From Oscillospiraceae bacterium (lineage in GTDB: Bacteria; Bacillota; Clostridia; Oscillospirales; Acutalibacteraceae): 55,099 bases of DNA. Shown one piece after another: positions 1 to 7,885 of the stretch. A program made the translations under genes and the position numbers. Numbering within the stretch: the first letter of the stretch is position 1; the number at the start of each line of letters is the position of its first letter. The DNA lies in NCBI GenBank assembly GCA_902796075.1, contig CADBNN010000013.1, positions 1-55,099 of the forward strand, given 5' to 3'. The notes beneath the pieces were generated by a model that saw only the letters and a program-made list of their open reading frames with translations, did no database searches and had not been told where the DNA came from.

Positions 1-11
1 GACTTTTTTCA

Positions 12-86
12 TGGTGACCCGGACGAGAATCGAACTCGTGTTACCGCCGTGAAAGGGCGGTGTCTTAACCGCTTGACCACCGGGCC
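12..86 (-). tRNA. tRNA-Glu (anticodon TTC)
   Basis: Read on the minus strand this folds as a complete cloverleaf. The acceptor arm GGCCCGG pairs with CCGGGTC, the anticodon stem CCGCC/GGCGG holds the loop CTTTCAC (anticodon TTC), the T-arm contains GTTCGATTC, and the 3' CCA is encoded. It lies only 3 bases downstream of the tRNA-Met in the same orientation, so the two are probably one transcript. Confidence 0.96.
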
Positions 87-89
87 GTT

Positions 90-166
90 TGGTAGCGCTA
101 GTCGGATTTGAACCAACGACACTTCGGGTATGAACCGAATGCTCTAGCCAACTGAGCTATAGCGCC
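90..166 (-). tRNA. tRNA-Met (anticodon CAT), elongator type
   Basis: The minus strand gives a full cloverleaf with acceptor GGCGCTA/TAGCGCT, D-arm AGCTCAGTTGGCTAGAGC, anticodon stem TTCGG/CCGAA around loop TTCATAC, and an encoded CCA. The first acceptor pair is G-T, not the unpaired C-A typical of initiator tRNA, so an elongator Met tRNA is favoured. A CAT tRNA-Ile2 (lysidine-modified) cannot be fully excluded by eye. Confidence 0.93.
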
Positions 167-278
167 ACATAGGGTGCCGTTATTTCCGCGGCAATGGGTA
201 TTATAAAGGATTGGGCCGCGTTTGTCAACTGTTTTTTTCACCTTTTTTCATTTTTTTGTTTTGCCTCTTCACGGTGAT

Positions 279-307
279 TTGACAGCGCCCGGCGTTTTTG
301 GTATACT
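279..307 (+). promoter_or_regulatory. sigma-A type promoter for alaX
   Basis: TTGACA (279-284) and TATACT (302-307) are separated by 17 bases, 21 bases upstream of the alanyl-tRNA editing gene. The AT-rich run 225-262 just upstream may act as an UP element. Confidence 0.75.
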
Positions 308-327
308 GAGCGCGGAGGGACGCTTTT

Positions 328-1524
328 ATGACCGAACGAATTTTTGAACAAGACGCGTTTGCGCGGCAAACGACCGCCACTGTGACCGGCTGCGCCGCCG
401 GGGAAAACGGCTTTGCCGTTACGCTGGACAAAACCGTGTTTTTTCCCGAAGGGGGCGGCCAGCCGGGCGACCGGGGCCGTTTGGACGACACGCTGGTTTT
501 GGATACACAGGAGCAGGACGGCGACGTGGTGCATCTGTGCGACCGGCCGCTGAAACCGGGCGACAACGTGGAAGCGGTGTTGGATTTTGACCGCCGATTC
601 GATATGATGCAGCAGCACACGGGCGAACACATGCTTTCTTACGCCTTTTGGAAGCTGTTTGACGCGGTGAACGTGGGATTTCATTTGACCGAAGAACTGG
701 CCACGCTGGACCTGGACCGGCCCATGGACCCGCAGCAGATCCGGCAGGCGGTGGCCTTTGCCAACAGACAAGGGTTTGAAGACCATCCCATTCGCGTTTA
801 CACGGCCCGGGCGGAAGATCTGGACCCGGCCCGGGTGCGCAAAATATCGGCCAAAGGCGGCCAAACCCCACGGGTTGTGGATATGGAAGAAGGGGACGTT
901 TGCACCTGCTGCGGCACCCATGTGCGATCTACCGGGCAGGCGCTGCCCATTACGGTGACCCATGCCGACAAGCACAAGGCCGGGGTGCGGCTCACCTTTT
1001 TGTGCGGCGGCCGGGCGCTGGCCCACTGGCAAAAGCTGGCCGACGTGACCGATGCGTTAGGGCGACTGTTTTCCACCGACGCGGCCCAACTGCCCGACCG
1101 GGTACGGGAACTGCAGCAAAGCGCCGCCGAAGCCCGCCGCCGTTTGCGGGAGATCGCCGACGCGCTGGCCGAGTTGGAAGCGGCGCGCATTTTAGCCGGG
1201 CGGGGCGATGATACCGTGGTGCTGGCCTGCCTGGAAAACACCCCCGCCGGCGAAGCAAAAACCATGCTGAATCTGCTCATTCGCCAGCCGGTGTGCGCCG
1301 TGGTGGTATACACCCAGGGCGACACGTTGGGCTTTTATTGCGGCGCCCATCCCAAAAGCAAATGCGACTGCCGGCAGGCATGCGAACTGCTGTGCGGCAT
1401 TTTGAACGGCAAAGGCGGCGGCAAAACCGACTTTGCCCAGGGCGGCGCCAAAAAAACCGACGACTGGCAGGAACGGGCCCGGTCGGTGGTGCAGGTACTC
1501 AATCGGCAAGCGAGCGCACGTTAA
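328..1524 (+). CDS. alaX: alanyl-tRNA editing protein, AlaX long type
   Basis: Free-standing trans-editing enzyme predicted to hydrolyse mischarged Ser/Gly-tRNA(Ala) in the cytoplasm, backing up alanyl-tRNA synthetase. The 398-residue protein has the second-additional-domain fold of AlaRS: an N-terminal GGGQPGDRG segment, the zinc motif HTGEH (H97/H101) and CxxxH (C194/H198). A C-terminal DHHA1-type region carries GGGKTDFAQGG near residue 370. This length and domain order fit AlaX-L proteins. Start ATG 328 follows GGAGGG and a good promoter. The 3' end overlaps the convergent lipoprotein gene by 26 bases. The zinc ligands look intact, so activity is expected. Confidence 0.9.
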   Translation: MTERIFEQDAFARQTTATVTGCAAGENGFAVTLDKTVFFPEGGGQPGDRGRLDDTLVLDTQEQDGDVVHLCDRPLKPGDNVEAVLDFDRRFDMMQQHTGEHMLSYAFWKLFDAVNVGFHLTEELATLDLDRPMDPQQIRQAVAFANRQGFEDHPIRVYTARAEDLDPARVRKISAKGGQTPRVVDMEEGDVCTCCGTHVRSTGQALPITVTHADKHKAGVRLTFLCGGRALAHWQKLADVTDALGRLFSTDAAQLPDRVRELQQSAAEARRRLREIADALAELEAARILAGRGDDTVVLACLENTPAGEAKTMLNLLIRQPVCAVVVYTQGDTLGFYCGAHPKSKCDCRQACELLCGILNGKGGGKTDFAQGGAKKTDDWQERARSVVQVLNRQASAR

Positions 1525-1993
1525 CAAAGGCGGCCGCCAGCCCCGATTCCCATTCCAGCCCGGCAGGGCGGCCGGTGGCGGGGTCAACCCGCAGGATAAA
1601 CCGGCCGGTTTCGCCGGTGCCGCAATAGGCATTGGCTGCATCGGGTGCGGGCGCCGGGTTTTCCGCCAGCAGGGCGAGAGCCCGGGTCACAGCCGCGAAG
1701 GGCGCTGAAGCCGGCAGGCCGGTCACAGGGGACTGTTCCCCCAGCCGGGCGGTATATTGCGCCCCGTGCAGATGAAAACATAGCCCCCGCAGAGCGGCAG
1801 GGCGTTCCAATTCCCATTGGGCGTTTTCCGGGCCGCGATAGGTAAAACGGCCGGACAGATCCACCCCTTCCGCTTGCACCGTGAGCGTACAGGCAAAGGG
1901 CGTCAGGTCCGGTCCCGCCGGGCCGGCATTGCAAGCAACCAAAAACAGCAGCATGGCACACCATGCTGCTGTTATTTTTCTATACCGTTTCAA
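1499..1993 (-). CDS. small predicted lipoprotein, function unknown
   Basis: The 164-residue product begins with a basic N-terminus and a hydrophobic stretch ending in LLFLVAC, a lipobox placing the lipidated cysteine at residue 21, so it should be a membrane-anchored exported lipoprotein. The mature part contains TLTVQAEGVDLSGRFTYRG and a C-terminal FILRVDPATGRP segment, suggesting a beta-rich fold. No family is recognised with certainty. The start is TTG at 1993; the upstream ATG at 2000 is out of frame. It follows the NAD(P)HX repair gene by 15 bases, so it is probably the last gene of that leftward operon. Its 3' end overlaps alaX tail to tail. Confidence 0.7.
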   Translation of the reverse strand: MKRYRKITAAWCAMLLFLVACNAGPAGPDLTPFACTLTVQAEGVDLSGRFTYRGPENAQWELERPAALRGLCFHLHGAQYTARLGEQSPVTGLPASAPFAAVTRALALLAENPAPAPDAANAYCGTGETGRFILRVDPATGRPAGLEWESGLAAAFVNVRSLAD

Positions 1994-2008
1994 AAGCCAT
2001 CCCGTCCC

Positions 2009-3514
2009 CTACTGTTCAAATGGCAGAAACAGCGCGGGCAGCGCTTCTATCACGTCGGTAGGCAAGGCGCCCCGGCGGCTAAAGCGGGCGGAAGCCCCCT
2101 CCCCTGCCCGACCGTGGAGCCACACGGCGGCGCAAGCGCACAAGAAGGGATCGCCCCCCTGGGCCAGCAACGAAACAAGCATGCCCGCCAGCACGTCGCC
2201 GCTGCCGCCTTTGGAAAGAGCGCTGTTGCCGGTAAGACACACGGCCAGTTGACCGTTGGGCCCGGCAATGACCGTGCCGGCGCCTTTTAACACCACCACC
2301 GCGCCGGTTTGGGCGGCCAGCCGGGAAGCGGCGCCCATGCGGTCGGCCTGCACAGTTGCCACGTCCACGCCCGTCAGGCGGGCCATTTCAGCCGGATGGG
2401 GCGTTAGCACGCACGGCGCTTTGCGTTCCTGCAACACATCTATATGCCCCCGCAGGGAATTTATGCCGTCGGCGTCCAGCACCAGCGGGCCGGGATAGGA
2501 TTCGGCCAGACCCATACACAACGCCCGGGTGTGGAGCGTGTTGCCCAGGCCGCACCCTGCCAGCAAAGCGGTAGTGTTATCGCACAGCGGCAACACGGCG
2601 GCAGGGGGATCGGTAGCTTCATAGGTGCGGCACACCGCTTCGGGCGCGGCGGCAAGCACCAGGGGCGCAACTGTTTGCTCTACCACCGGCAGACACAGCC
2701 CCACGCCGCACCGCAGGCAGGCTCGGGTGGCCAGCACCGCGGCGCCCGGCATGGCCGGACTGCCAACCAATAAAGCCGCTTTGCCAAACAGCCCTTTGTG
2801 GGTGTTGTCGGCCGGGCGGGCAAGCACCCGGGCGGCTACGGTTTGATCCACCACAAAAGGCAGGCCGTCTGGCGGAGCGGGCATGCCGATGTCTGCCACG
2901 CTCACCTGCCCGCACAGTTCCCGGGCGGGATAGGTCACGTGGGCGAATTTATAGGTATGAAACGTAACGGTCACGCGGCACGAAAGCGTATCTTCCGCTG
3001 CCAGGCCGCTGTCGGCATAGGCGCCGGAGGGCAGATCTACCGCCGCAACCGGCACGCCGCTGCGGGCCACCGGGCCGAACAATTCCCGCACAAGCGGCGG
3101 AAGATTCCCGTGAAAACCAGTGCCGAACACCGCGTCAATCACCAGCGTGGCGCCTGCCAGCAGCCGGTGCGCATAGGCAGGCTGGGTGGCGGCGTCTACC
3201 ACCGTGACCGGCCATTCGGCCAGTTGCTGCAGCATTTGGGCGGCGGTAACGGTGGTGGGATTGCCGCAGGCCAGCACCACGCTGACCGACAGTCCCCGTT
3301 CGGTCAATTTACGGGCGGCCACCAGGCCGTCGCCCCCGTTATTGCCCGCGCCGCACACGATCACCGGCCGGGCCAGTACATCGCCGCCAAACGTTTCACA
3401 TAACCGGCGGGCCAGCGCCGCGCCGGCGTTTTCCATCATGCGGGCGTAGGAAAGGCCCCCTTCGGCCGCCTGCTGTTCGGCGGCGCGCATTTGGGCGGCG
3501 GTCATGATCACCAT
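2009..3514 (-). CDS. nnr: bifunctional NAD(P)HX epimerase / ADP-dependent dehydratase
   Basis: Metabolite-repair enzyme that epimerises and dehydrates hydrated NADH/NADPH. Residues 1-215 form the YjeF N-terminal epimerase domain (GAGNNGGDGL, VIDAVFGTGFHG). Residues 220-495 form the ribokinase-like ADP/ATP-dependent dehydratase domain, with the hallmark KGGSGDVLAGM near residue 440. The length of 501 residues is typical of the fused form. ATG 3514 has AAGGAG seven bases upstream and overlaps the stop of the upstream membrane-protein gene by 7 bases, implying translational coupling. Nothing is obviously missing. Confidence 0.93.
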   Translation of the reverse strand: MVIMTAAQMRAAEQQAAEGGLSYARMMENAGAALARRLCETFGGDVLARPVIVCGAGNNGGDGLVAARKLTERGLSVSVVLACGNPTTVTAAQMLQQLAEWPVTVVDAATQPAYAHRLLAGATLVIDAVFGTGFHGNLPPLVRELFGPVARSGVPVAAVDLPSGAYADSGLAAEDTLSCRVTVTFHTYKFAHVTYPARELCGQVSVADIGMPAPPDGLPFVVDQTVAARVLARPADNTHKGLFGKAALLVGSPAMPGAAVLATRACLRCGVGLCLPVVEQTVAPLVLAAAPEAVCRTYEATDPPAAVLPLCDNTTALLAGCGLGNTLHTRALCMGLAESYPGPLVLDADGINSLRGHIDVLQERKAPCVLTPHPAEMARLTGVDVATVQADRMGAASRLAAQTGAVVVLKGAGTVIAGPNGQLAVCLTGNSALSKGGSGDVLAGMLVSLLAQGGDPFLCACAAVWLHGRAGEGASARFSRRGALPTDVIEALPALFLPFEQ

Positions 3515-4065
3515 GCCGATTCTCCTTTGCGCAGCTGCAGTTGCAGTGCCGGGGGCAAAGCCCGCTTCACGGCGCCTAAAATGCGTTCGTTAGGCTGAAA
3601 GATCACCAATACCCGCCCCTTGGCCGGATGGCGCACCGCCGCGGCGTAAATGGGGTCCGGGGCCTGCATGTCGGCGGCGGCGTTCACCACCAGATCGAAC
3701 CGGCCGGCAGGCTGGCGGGCCGGATCGTAAAGCCCGAACCGGTCCAGCTCGCCCACGTTTACCGAGATCATACGCTTGCGGTCGGCCCGGTTGATGATCT
3801 TATCGATATCCAGCGTGCCGTTGGTGACGGAATATTCGTATTCCAAATTGAGCCGGGCGGCCAACTTAAAGGTACCGTAGATCACGCCCACCGCCGCCAA
3901 CAGCGCCAGCATAAAAAACTGAAAAAACATAAAACCCAGCCAGATCAGCGCCGCGCACAGCAGCCAGCCGGCTGCCCAAATGGCCACTGTAGCCGCCAGT
4001 TCGGCGGAGGTCTTTTTCTTTTTTACGATCTGTTCGAAGAAAATATCCTGAAAATCCGCTTGCAT
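3508..4065 (-). CDS. small two-helix membrane protein, DUF6106-like
   Basis: A 185-residue protein with a charged N-terminus (FFEQIVKKKKTSAEL), two closely spaced hydrophobic segments at about residues 22-65, and a cytoplasmic C-terminal domain with NGTLDIDKIINRADRK and VIFQPNERI. The N-terminal pattern and architecture resemble clostridial DUF6106 proteins, a recollection of the family rather than a search result. The start at 4065 is preferred because GGGGAG lies eight bases upstream; an in-frame ATG at 4071 would sit too close to that site. It is the first gene of the leftward group with nnr and the lipoprotein. Function unknown. Confidence 0.72.
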   Translation of the reverse strand: MQADFQDIFFEQIVKKKKTSAELAATVAIWAAGWLLCAALIWLGFMFFQFFMLALLAAVGVIYGTFKLAARLNLEYEYSVTNGTLDIDKIINRADRKRMISVNVGELDRFGLYDPARQPAGRFDLVVNAAADMQAPDPIYAAAVRHPAKGRVLVIFQPNERILGAVKRALPPALQLQLRKGESAW

Positions 4066-4101
4066 GCTCATCTCTCCCCGGGATTTGATTTTTCTAACGG
4101 T

Positions 4102-4130
4102 ATTATACACGATACGGCCCTTTTTTGCAA
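4102..4130 (-). promoter_or_regulatory. promoter for the DUF6106-like gene
   Basis: On the minus strand TTGCAA (4130-4125) and TATAAT (4107-4102) are spaced by 17 bases, 36 bases upstream of the chosen start. Confidence 0.7.
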
Positions 4131-4163
4131 CGCTTTGCCTCCGGCCGCCGAAATATTTTTTGC

Positions 4164-4200
4164 AAAGTTGCACGCAAACGTGCAACTTTTTTGTTTTTTG
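4164..4200 (+). terminator. terminator-like hairpin upstream of the phage-like operon
   Basis: AAAGTTGCACG (4164-4174), loop CAAA and CGTGCAACTTT (4179-4189) form a perfect 11-bp stem followed by a T-rich tract (TTTGTTTTTTG). No plus-strand gene ends nearby, since alaX stops 2.6 kb upstream. The hairpin is therefore either an attenuator in the leader of the 4249-6875 operon or an insulator against read-through. The remainder of 4066-4248 holds only the leftward promoter; no clear plus-strand promoter was found. Confidence 0.65.
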
Positions 4201-4248
4201 CCCCCATAGTTGGCTTGCCCGCCAATTATTCACAAGGAGGAATGACGT

Positions 4249-5481
4249 TTGAAACAAATTATTATGCGCGTTGACCGGGACGGACACGTGCGCCTGAGCG
4301 GCGCCGGTGGCGTGAACGGCGACCACCACGCCGCCCTGCTTACGGCGGTGCTGGAACAGCCGCCGGAGGGCGTGACGTATTATCGCTTTTATTTTGCGGC
4401 CGACGACGGACGCAAAGTGATGAGCGAGCGTTTGACCATGACCGACGGGGTGCTGGTGTGCGCTTTGCCCGGCCAGGTGACAGGGCTTGGCGCCACGGTG
4501 CAAGCCCAGTTGTGCGGCTATGATACCGACGGCGACAGCGTGCGCGTGCGGTTTCAGTCAGACGCCGTAACGCTGCATTTCACCACCGACCAAAGCGATA
4601 TGAGCGAATATGAAGACACGGGGCTGACCGATCATCTGCAGGGCGTGGTGAACGAACTGGAGACCTTTGCCGAGGATTTTGACCTGCGCATGGGCACCGT
4701 AACGCCTTTGAACAGGCTGGCCGATCCCACTGCTTCGCTGGAACGGCAGGGGCAGGTGTTCACCCTGAACATGGGCCTGCCCAAGCCCACCATGACCGCC
4801 GGCGACGGCATTGCCGTGAGCGAAGCGGGAGAAATATCGGTGGTGAAACAGCCGGTGTATTACACCGCTTTTTTGCACCCGGTTTACGGCCATTTGGGCA
4901 TTAACGAAAGTCGCCCGCTGACCGCGCTGGCCGGTTCGGTGATTTGGGTGGCGCCTCCCGCCGCCAACGTGACCGGGGCGGTAATGCTGTACACCAGTGG
5001 CGAGCAGGTGTATTACCCCGTGCATTGCCTGAACGGCCAACAGCTGACCGAAACCGTGCCGGTGGGCGCCGTGCAGCCCAACCGGGCCATGGCGCTGTAT
5101 ATCACGCCCCAATACCAGGTGGTGTATTTGAATCCTTACCAGCCGCCCCAAGAAGACGTTTGGCACGAAACCGCCACCGCAGTGGCCGGCTTAACAGCCT
5201 ATTACAAAAAAAGCGGCAGCATGGTGTGCGTGCGTTTTAAGGCGCCGGGCGGCTATGTGGAAGTGGACCGCTACACCCCCTTGTTCACCCTGCCGGCGGG
5301 ATATGTTTCCGGCGCGGTTTCGGCTGTGAGCGACGGGGTGTATCTGCCGGCGGGCAGCACCACCGGCAACCGGTACGGCTTTTGCATTCAAAATAACCAG
5401 GTATGCTTTTCCAACAACGGCAATTACGCTCACACCATCGATATTGAATGGGAAAGCCTGCAGCTGCTGTTTATGATTTAA
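4249..5481 (+). CDS. phage baseplate/tail-like protein (BppU-like N-terminus)
   Basis: A 410-residue protein without a signal peptide. Residues 1-110 resemble the N-terminal domain of phage upper baseplate proteins (YYRFYFAADDGRK, then an LPGQVTGLGATVQAQL pattern). A short helical stretch at about 125-150 (LQGVVNELETFAEDFDLRM) could trimerise. The rest looks beta-rich (residues 190-410), as in receptor-binding or tail proteins. The start is TTG at 4249, with AAGGAGG eight bases upstream. It is 15 bases upstream of the dockerin-amidase and apparently co-transcribed with amidase and holin. No capsid, tail-tube or terminase genes flank it. The structural role is inferred from context and weak pattern similarity. 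Confidence 0.6.
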   Translation: MKQIIMRVDRDGHVRLSGAGGVNGDHHAALLTAVLEQPPEGVTYYRFYFAADDGRKVMSERLTMTDGVLVCALPGQVTGLGATVQAQLCGYDTDGDSVRVRFQSDAVTLHFTTDQSDMSEYEDTGLTDHLQGVVNELETFAEDFDLRMGTVTPLNRLADPTASLERQGQVFTLNMGLPKPTMTAGDGIAVSEAGEISVVKQPVYYTAFLHPVYGHLGINESRPLTALAGSVIWVAPPAANVTGAVMLYTSGEQVYYPVHCLNGQQLTETVPVGAVQPNRAMALYITPQYQVVYLNPYQPPQEDVWHETATAVAGLTAYYKKSGSMVCVRFKAPGGYVEVDRYTPLFTLPAGYVSGAVSAVSDGVYLPAGSTTGNRYGFCIQNNQVCFSNNGNYAHTIDIEWESLQLLFMI

Positions 5482-5496
5482 CAAGGAGGACCGACC

Positions 5497-6435
5497 GTGA
5501 ATTTAATGCAATGTTACATTACCAAAAGCGATTGCTATAAGGCCGGCCGCACCATTGTGCCCAAGGGCATTATGCTGCATTCCACCGCCACGCCGGGGCT
5601 GATGGCCGAAGGCTGGTATAAAAGCTGGAACCGCACGGGGCTGGACGTGGCGGTGCACGCCTTTGCGGATGATAAGATCGTGTGCCAGCACCTGCCCTGG
5701 AACCATCGGGCCTGGCACTGCGCCGGCCAGGCCAACAACACCCACATTGCCTTTGAATTGTGCGAACCCGCCCACCCGGCGAAGGACGACGCCTATTTTG
5801 CCGCCTGCTACGCCAACGGGGTGGAACTGGCCGCCTATTTGTGCGTCCGCTTCGGGCTGAAAGCCAGCCAGATCATCAGCCATGCGGAAGGCCATGCCCT
5901 GGGGCTGGCCAGCAATCATGTGGATCCCAACCACTGGTGGAAGTATTTTCACGTGACCATGGACGATTTTCGCACCGACGTGGCCGCCCGGCTTAAACAG
6001 GGGCCGGTGAAGGTGGTAAACGTGCCCTTTGCCGCCGACTTGCGATATGGCGACGCGGGCGACGCCGTGCGCGCTTTGCAGCTGCGGCTGAACGAACTGC
6101 GCGCAAGGCTGGGGCTGGCGTTTGCTCCCCTGGCGGCGGACGGACAGTTCGGCGCCAAAACCGAACAGGCTGTGCGCGCTTTTCAAACCGCCCGCCATTT
6201 GCTGTGCGACGGCGTGGTGGGCGCCCAGACCCGGGCGGCTATGACGGTGGCTTACGGCGACGTGAACGGTGACGGCAAAGCCGACGCCACCGATGCCCTG
6301 GCCATTTTGCAGGCGGCAGTGGGCAAACGCAAGCTGAACGCCGCCGCAACCCGGGCGGCCGACCTGAACGCTGACGGCAAGGTGGATGCCCGCGACGCTC
6401 AATCGGTGCTGCGGCAGGCGGTGAAAAAGCAATGA
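5497..6435 (+). CDS. endolysin: Amidase_2 + peptidoglycan-binding domain + dockerin
   Basis: Predicted zinc N-acetylmuramoyl-L-alanine amidase. Residues 1-165 carry GIMLHSTATPG (first zinc His), a THIAFELCEP strand and SHAEGHALGL...DPNHWW, as in PGRP/Amidase_2 enzymes. Residues 185-247 are a PG_binding_1 helical domain (LRYGDAGDAVRALQLRL). Residues 250-309 form a complete two-repeat type I dockerin (DVNGDGKADATDAL and DLNADGKVDARDAQ). No signal peptide is visible, consistent with export through the adjacent holin. Start GTG 5497 has AAGGAGG upstream, and the stop overlaps the holin start by 4 bases. A dockerin on a holin-linked endolysin is the notable feature. Confidence 0.88.
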   Translation: MNLMQCYITKSDCYKAGRTIVPKGIMLHSTATPGLMAEGWYKSWNRTGLDVAVHAFADDKIVCQHLPWNHRAWHCAGQANNTHIAFELCEPAHPAKDDAYFAACYANGVELAAYLCVRFGLKASQIISHAEGHALGLASNHVDPNHWWKYFHVTMDDFRTDVAARLKQGPVKVVNVPFAADLRYGDAGDAVRALQLRLNELRARLGLAFAPLAADGQFGAKTEQAVRAFQTARHLLCDGVVGAQTRAAMTVAYGDVNGDGKADATDALAILQAAVGKRKLNAAATRAADLNADGKVDARDAQSVLRQAVKKQ

Positions 6436-6875
6436 ACCACACCGCCCTGTTAAAAGCCGTCCTGGCGGCGCCCTTGGGGTTGCTGGGGGCCGTTTTTGGG
6501 CAAACGGGATGGCTGGTGGTGATACTCATCGCCTGCGCCGCCGCCGATTGGCTGACCGGGTCTGCCGTGGCCATTAAGCAAGGCAACTGGCGCTCGCGGG
6601 TGGCGCGAGACGGCCTGTGGGGTAAAATGGGCACCTTTTTGGCCGTGCTTACCGCCGGCGTGTTTGACGTGCTGGTGTGGTTTATCACCCGGTTTTTGCC
6701 TGCCGGCACCCTGCCCTTTACCTATAAGACCCTGCTGCTGCCGGTGGTGTGCATTTGGTATATTGCCACGGAACTGGGGTCGCTCATCGAAAACGCCGGG
6801 GCGTTAGGCGCGCCCGTGCCCGCCTTTTTGCGCAAGGCTGTTGCCCTGCTTAAAAGCAAGTCTGACCGGTCGTAA
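6432..6875 (+). CDS. phage holin / toxin-secretion family protein (Phage_holin_4, TcdE-like)
   Basis: A 147-residue integral membrane protein with three to four hydrophobic segments (about 10-45, 65-90, 95-115). It has the family hallmark IATELGSLIENAGALG near residue 113 and AADWLTGSAVAIKQG in the first loop. Family members form membrane pores that release endolysins or, as in C. difficile TcdE, large toxins. The 4-base ATGA overlap with the dockerin-amidase gene implies translational coupling. A hairpin terminator follows immediately, so the operon ends here. Confidence 0.9.
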   Translation: MNHTALLKAVLAAPLGLLGAVFGQTGWLVVILIACAAADWLTGSAVAIKQGNWRSRVARDGLWGKMGTFLAVLTAGVFDVLVWFITRFLPAGTLPFTYKTLLLPVVCIWYIATELGSLIENAGALGAPVPAFLRKAVALLKSKSDRS

Positions 6876-6895
6876 CACCCGGCCGCAACCAACAA

Positions 6896-6930
6896 AAAGT
6901 CCCTTTGCACCGAACCGGCAAAGGGACTTT
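6896..6930. terminator. bidirectional terminator between holin and araC-type gene
   Basis: AAAGTCCCTTTGC (6896-6908) pairs perfectly with GCAAAGGGACTTT (6918-6930), with A/T tracts on both sides. It serves the convergent holin operon and the AraC regulator. Confidence 0.9.
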
Positions 6931-6935
6931 GTTGT

Positions 6936-7823
6936 TTATACTTCCAGGCTTTCGGCCAGGCTTTTTTGATAGCGGCGAGGGGTGATGCCGTATTTATGCT
7001 TAAACAACTGAATAAAGTAGGAATAGTTATTGAAGCCGGAATCAAAGCAGGCGTCGGTAACCGTTTTGCCGGCGGCCAGCAGCTTGACCGCGTAAGCCAG
7101 CTTCATATTCTGAATGTATTCATACACCGAAGTGCCCACCTGTTTTTTGAAAATGCGGGCCAGGTAGGAATTGCTGATGCGCAGCTGACGCGCCAGTTGT
7201 TCCACACTTTGCAGTTCCACAAACTGGTCTTCCACAATTTCCAGCGCCATGTTGACGATGGGCGAATAGGATCCCTTTTCACGCTGTTCCACCATGTGCA
7301 AAAATCCGTTGTTGATAAGGGCCAATATTTTCAAAAACGTGGCGTAAAACAAAGTTTCCCGCTCGGGCTCGCGGCTGTCGGCATAATTCACGGCCTTTTC
7401 CAGCAGCGAAAGAAGCCGCTGGATCTCGTGCGGCGGCAGACGGACCACGTTTTTTTCAAACATTTCCCGCTGTGTGAACATTTGCAGGGTCTGGTCCATT
7501 CCGTCCCAAAGATTCACCAGTTCTTCAAAATGGAACAGCAGCACATACCGTTCGTGAGGGCGCAGACCGGTAACGTAGTTGGTGTGCACTTCTCCCCGGC
7601 GGTAGGTGACCACCGTGCCGTATTCCGGATGAATGACCTGGTCGCCCACATAAATGGTGGACTCCCCTTCCACGTGGATATATATCTCGCATTCGTCGAT
7701 GATTTTTTCCCCGTAGGTGCGGCCGTAAGTGATATCCCGGCAATGGGTGAGCGAAACGGGATAGATCACCTGATCGCCACGCTTTTTGGCAATGCGCATG
7801 GCCTTTTGAAACTCTTTTTCCAT
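6936..7823 (-). CDS. AraC-family transcriptional regulator
   Basis: A 295-residue regulator. The N-terminal half (residues 15-150) is a cupin-like sensing domain (IYIHVEGESTIYVGDQVIHPEYGTVV, in part). Residues 190-290 form the double helix-turn-helix AraC domain (VEQLARQLRISNSYLARIFK and ACFDSGFNNYSYFIQLFKHK, in part). The start ATG 7823 is chosen because a GGGGGAG site lies seven bases upstream. It is divergent from the secreted dockerin/CBM9-like gene at 8117, so control of that gene, probably in response to a sugar, is a reasonable inference. Its promoter contains a tandem repeat that may be an autoregulatory operator. Confidence 0.92.
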   Translation of the reverse strand: MEKEFQKAMRIAKKRGDQVIYPVSLTHCRDITYGRTYGEKIIDECEIYIHVEGESTIYVGDQVIHPEYGTVVTYRRGEVHTNYVTGLRPHERYVLLFHFEELVNLWDGMDQTLQMFTQREMFEKNVVRLPPHEIQRLLSLLEKAVNYADSREPERETLFYATFLKILALINNGFLHMVEQREKGSYSPIVNMALEIVEDQFVELQSVEQLARQLRISNSYLARIFKKQVGTSVYEYIQNMKLAYAVKLLAAGKTVTDACFDSGFNNYSYFIQLFKHKYGITPRRYQKSLAESLEV

Positions 7824-7849
7824 CTGGCTCCCCCCCATAACCGATTTGT

Positions 7850-7868
7850 TACAACAAGTGTACAACAA
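7850..7868. promoter_or_regulatory. tandem direct repeat, possible AraC operator
   Basis: TACAACAA occurs at 7850-7857 and again at 7861-7868, a period of 11 bases (one helical turn). The repeats overlap the -10 and start region of the regulator's own promoter, where repression by the regulator would act. Direct half-sites on one helical face are typical of AraC proteins. Confidence 0.5.
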
Positions 7869-7885
7869 AAAAGTCACAATGTCAA
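7857..7885 (-). promoter_or_regulatory. promoter of the AraC-type gene
   Basis: On the minus strand TTGACA (7885-7880) and TACACT (7862-7857) are spaced by 17 bases. The rest of the 293-base divergent region (7824-8116) is AT-rich. It holds a possible TATGATAAT -10 for the rightward gene at 8055-8063 without a good -35, consistent with an activator-dependent promoter. Confidence 0.75.

Noticed and set aside
1499-1524. 26-base overlap of alaX and the lipoprotein as a frameshift artefact
   Set aside because: Both reading frames end normally and read as complete proteins; short tail-to-tail overlaps are common.
4249-6875. Interpretation as an ordinary intact prophage
   Set aside because: No integrase, terminase, capsid, tail or att repeats are present within the window, and the flanks are housekeeping or regulatory genes.
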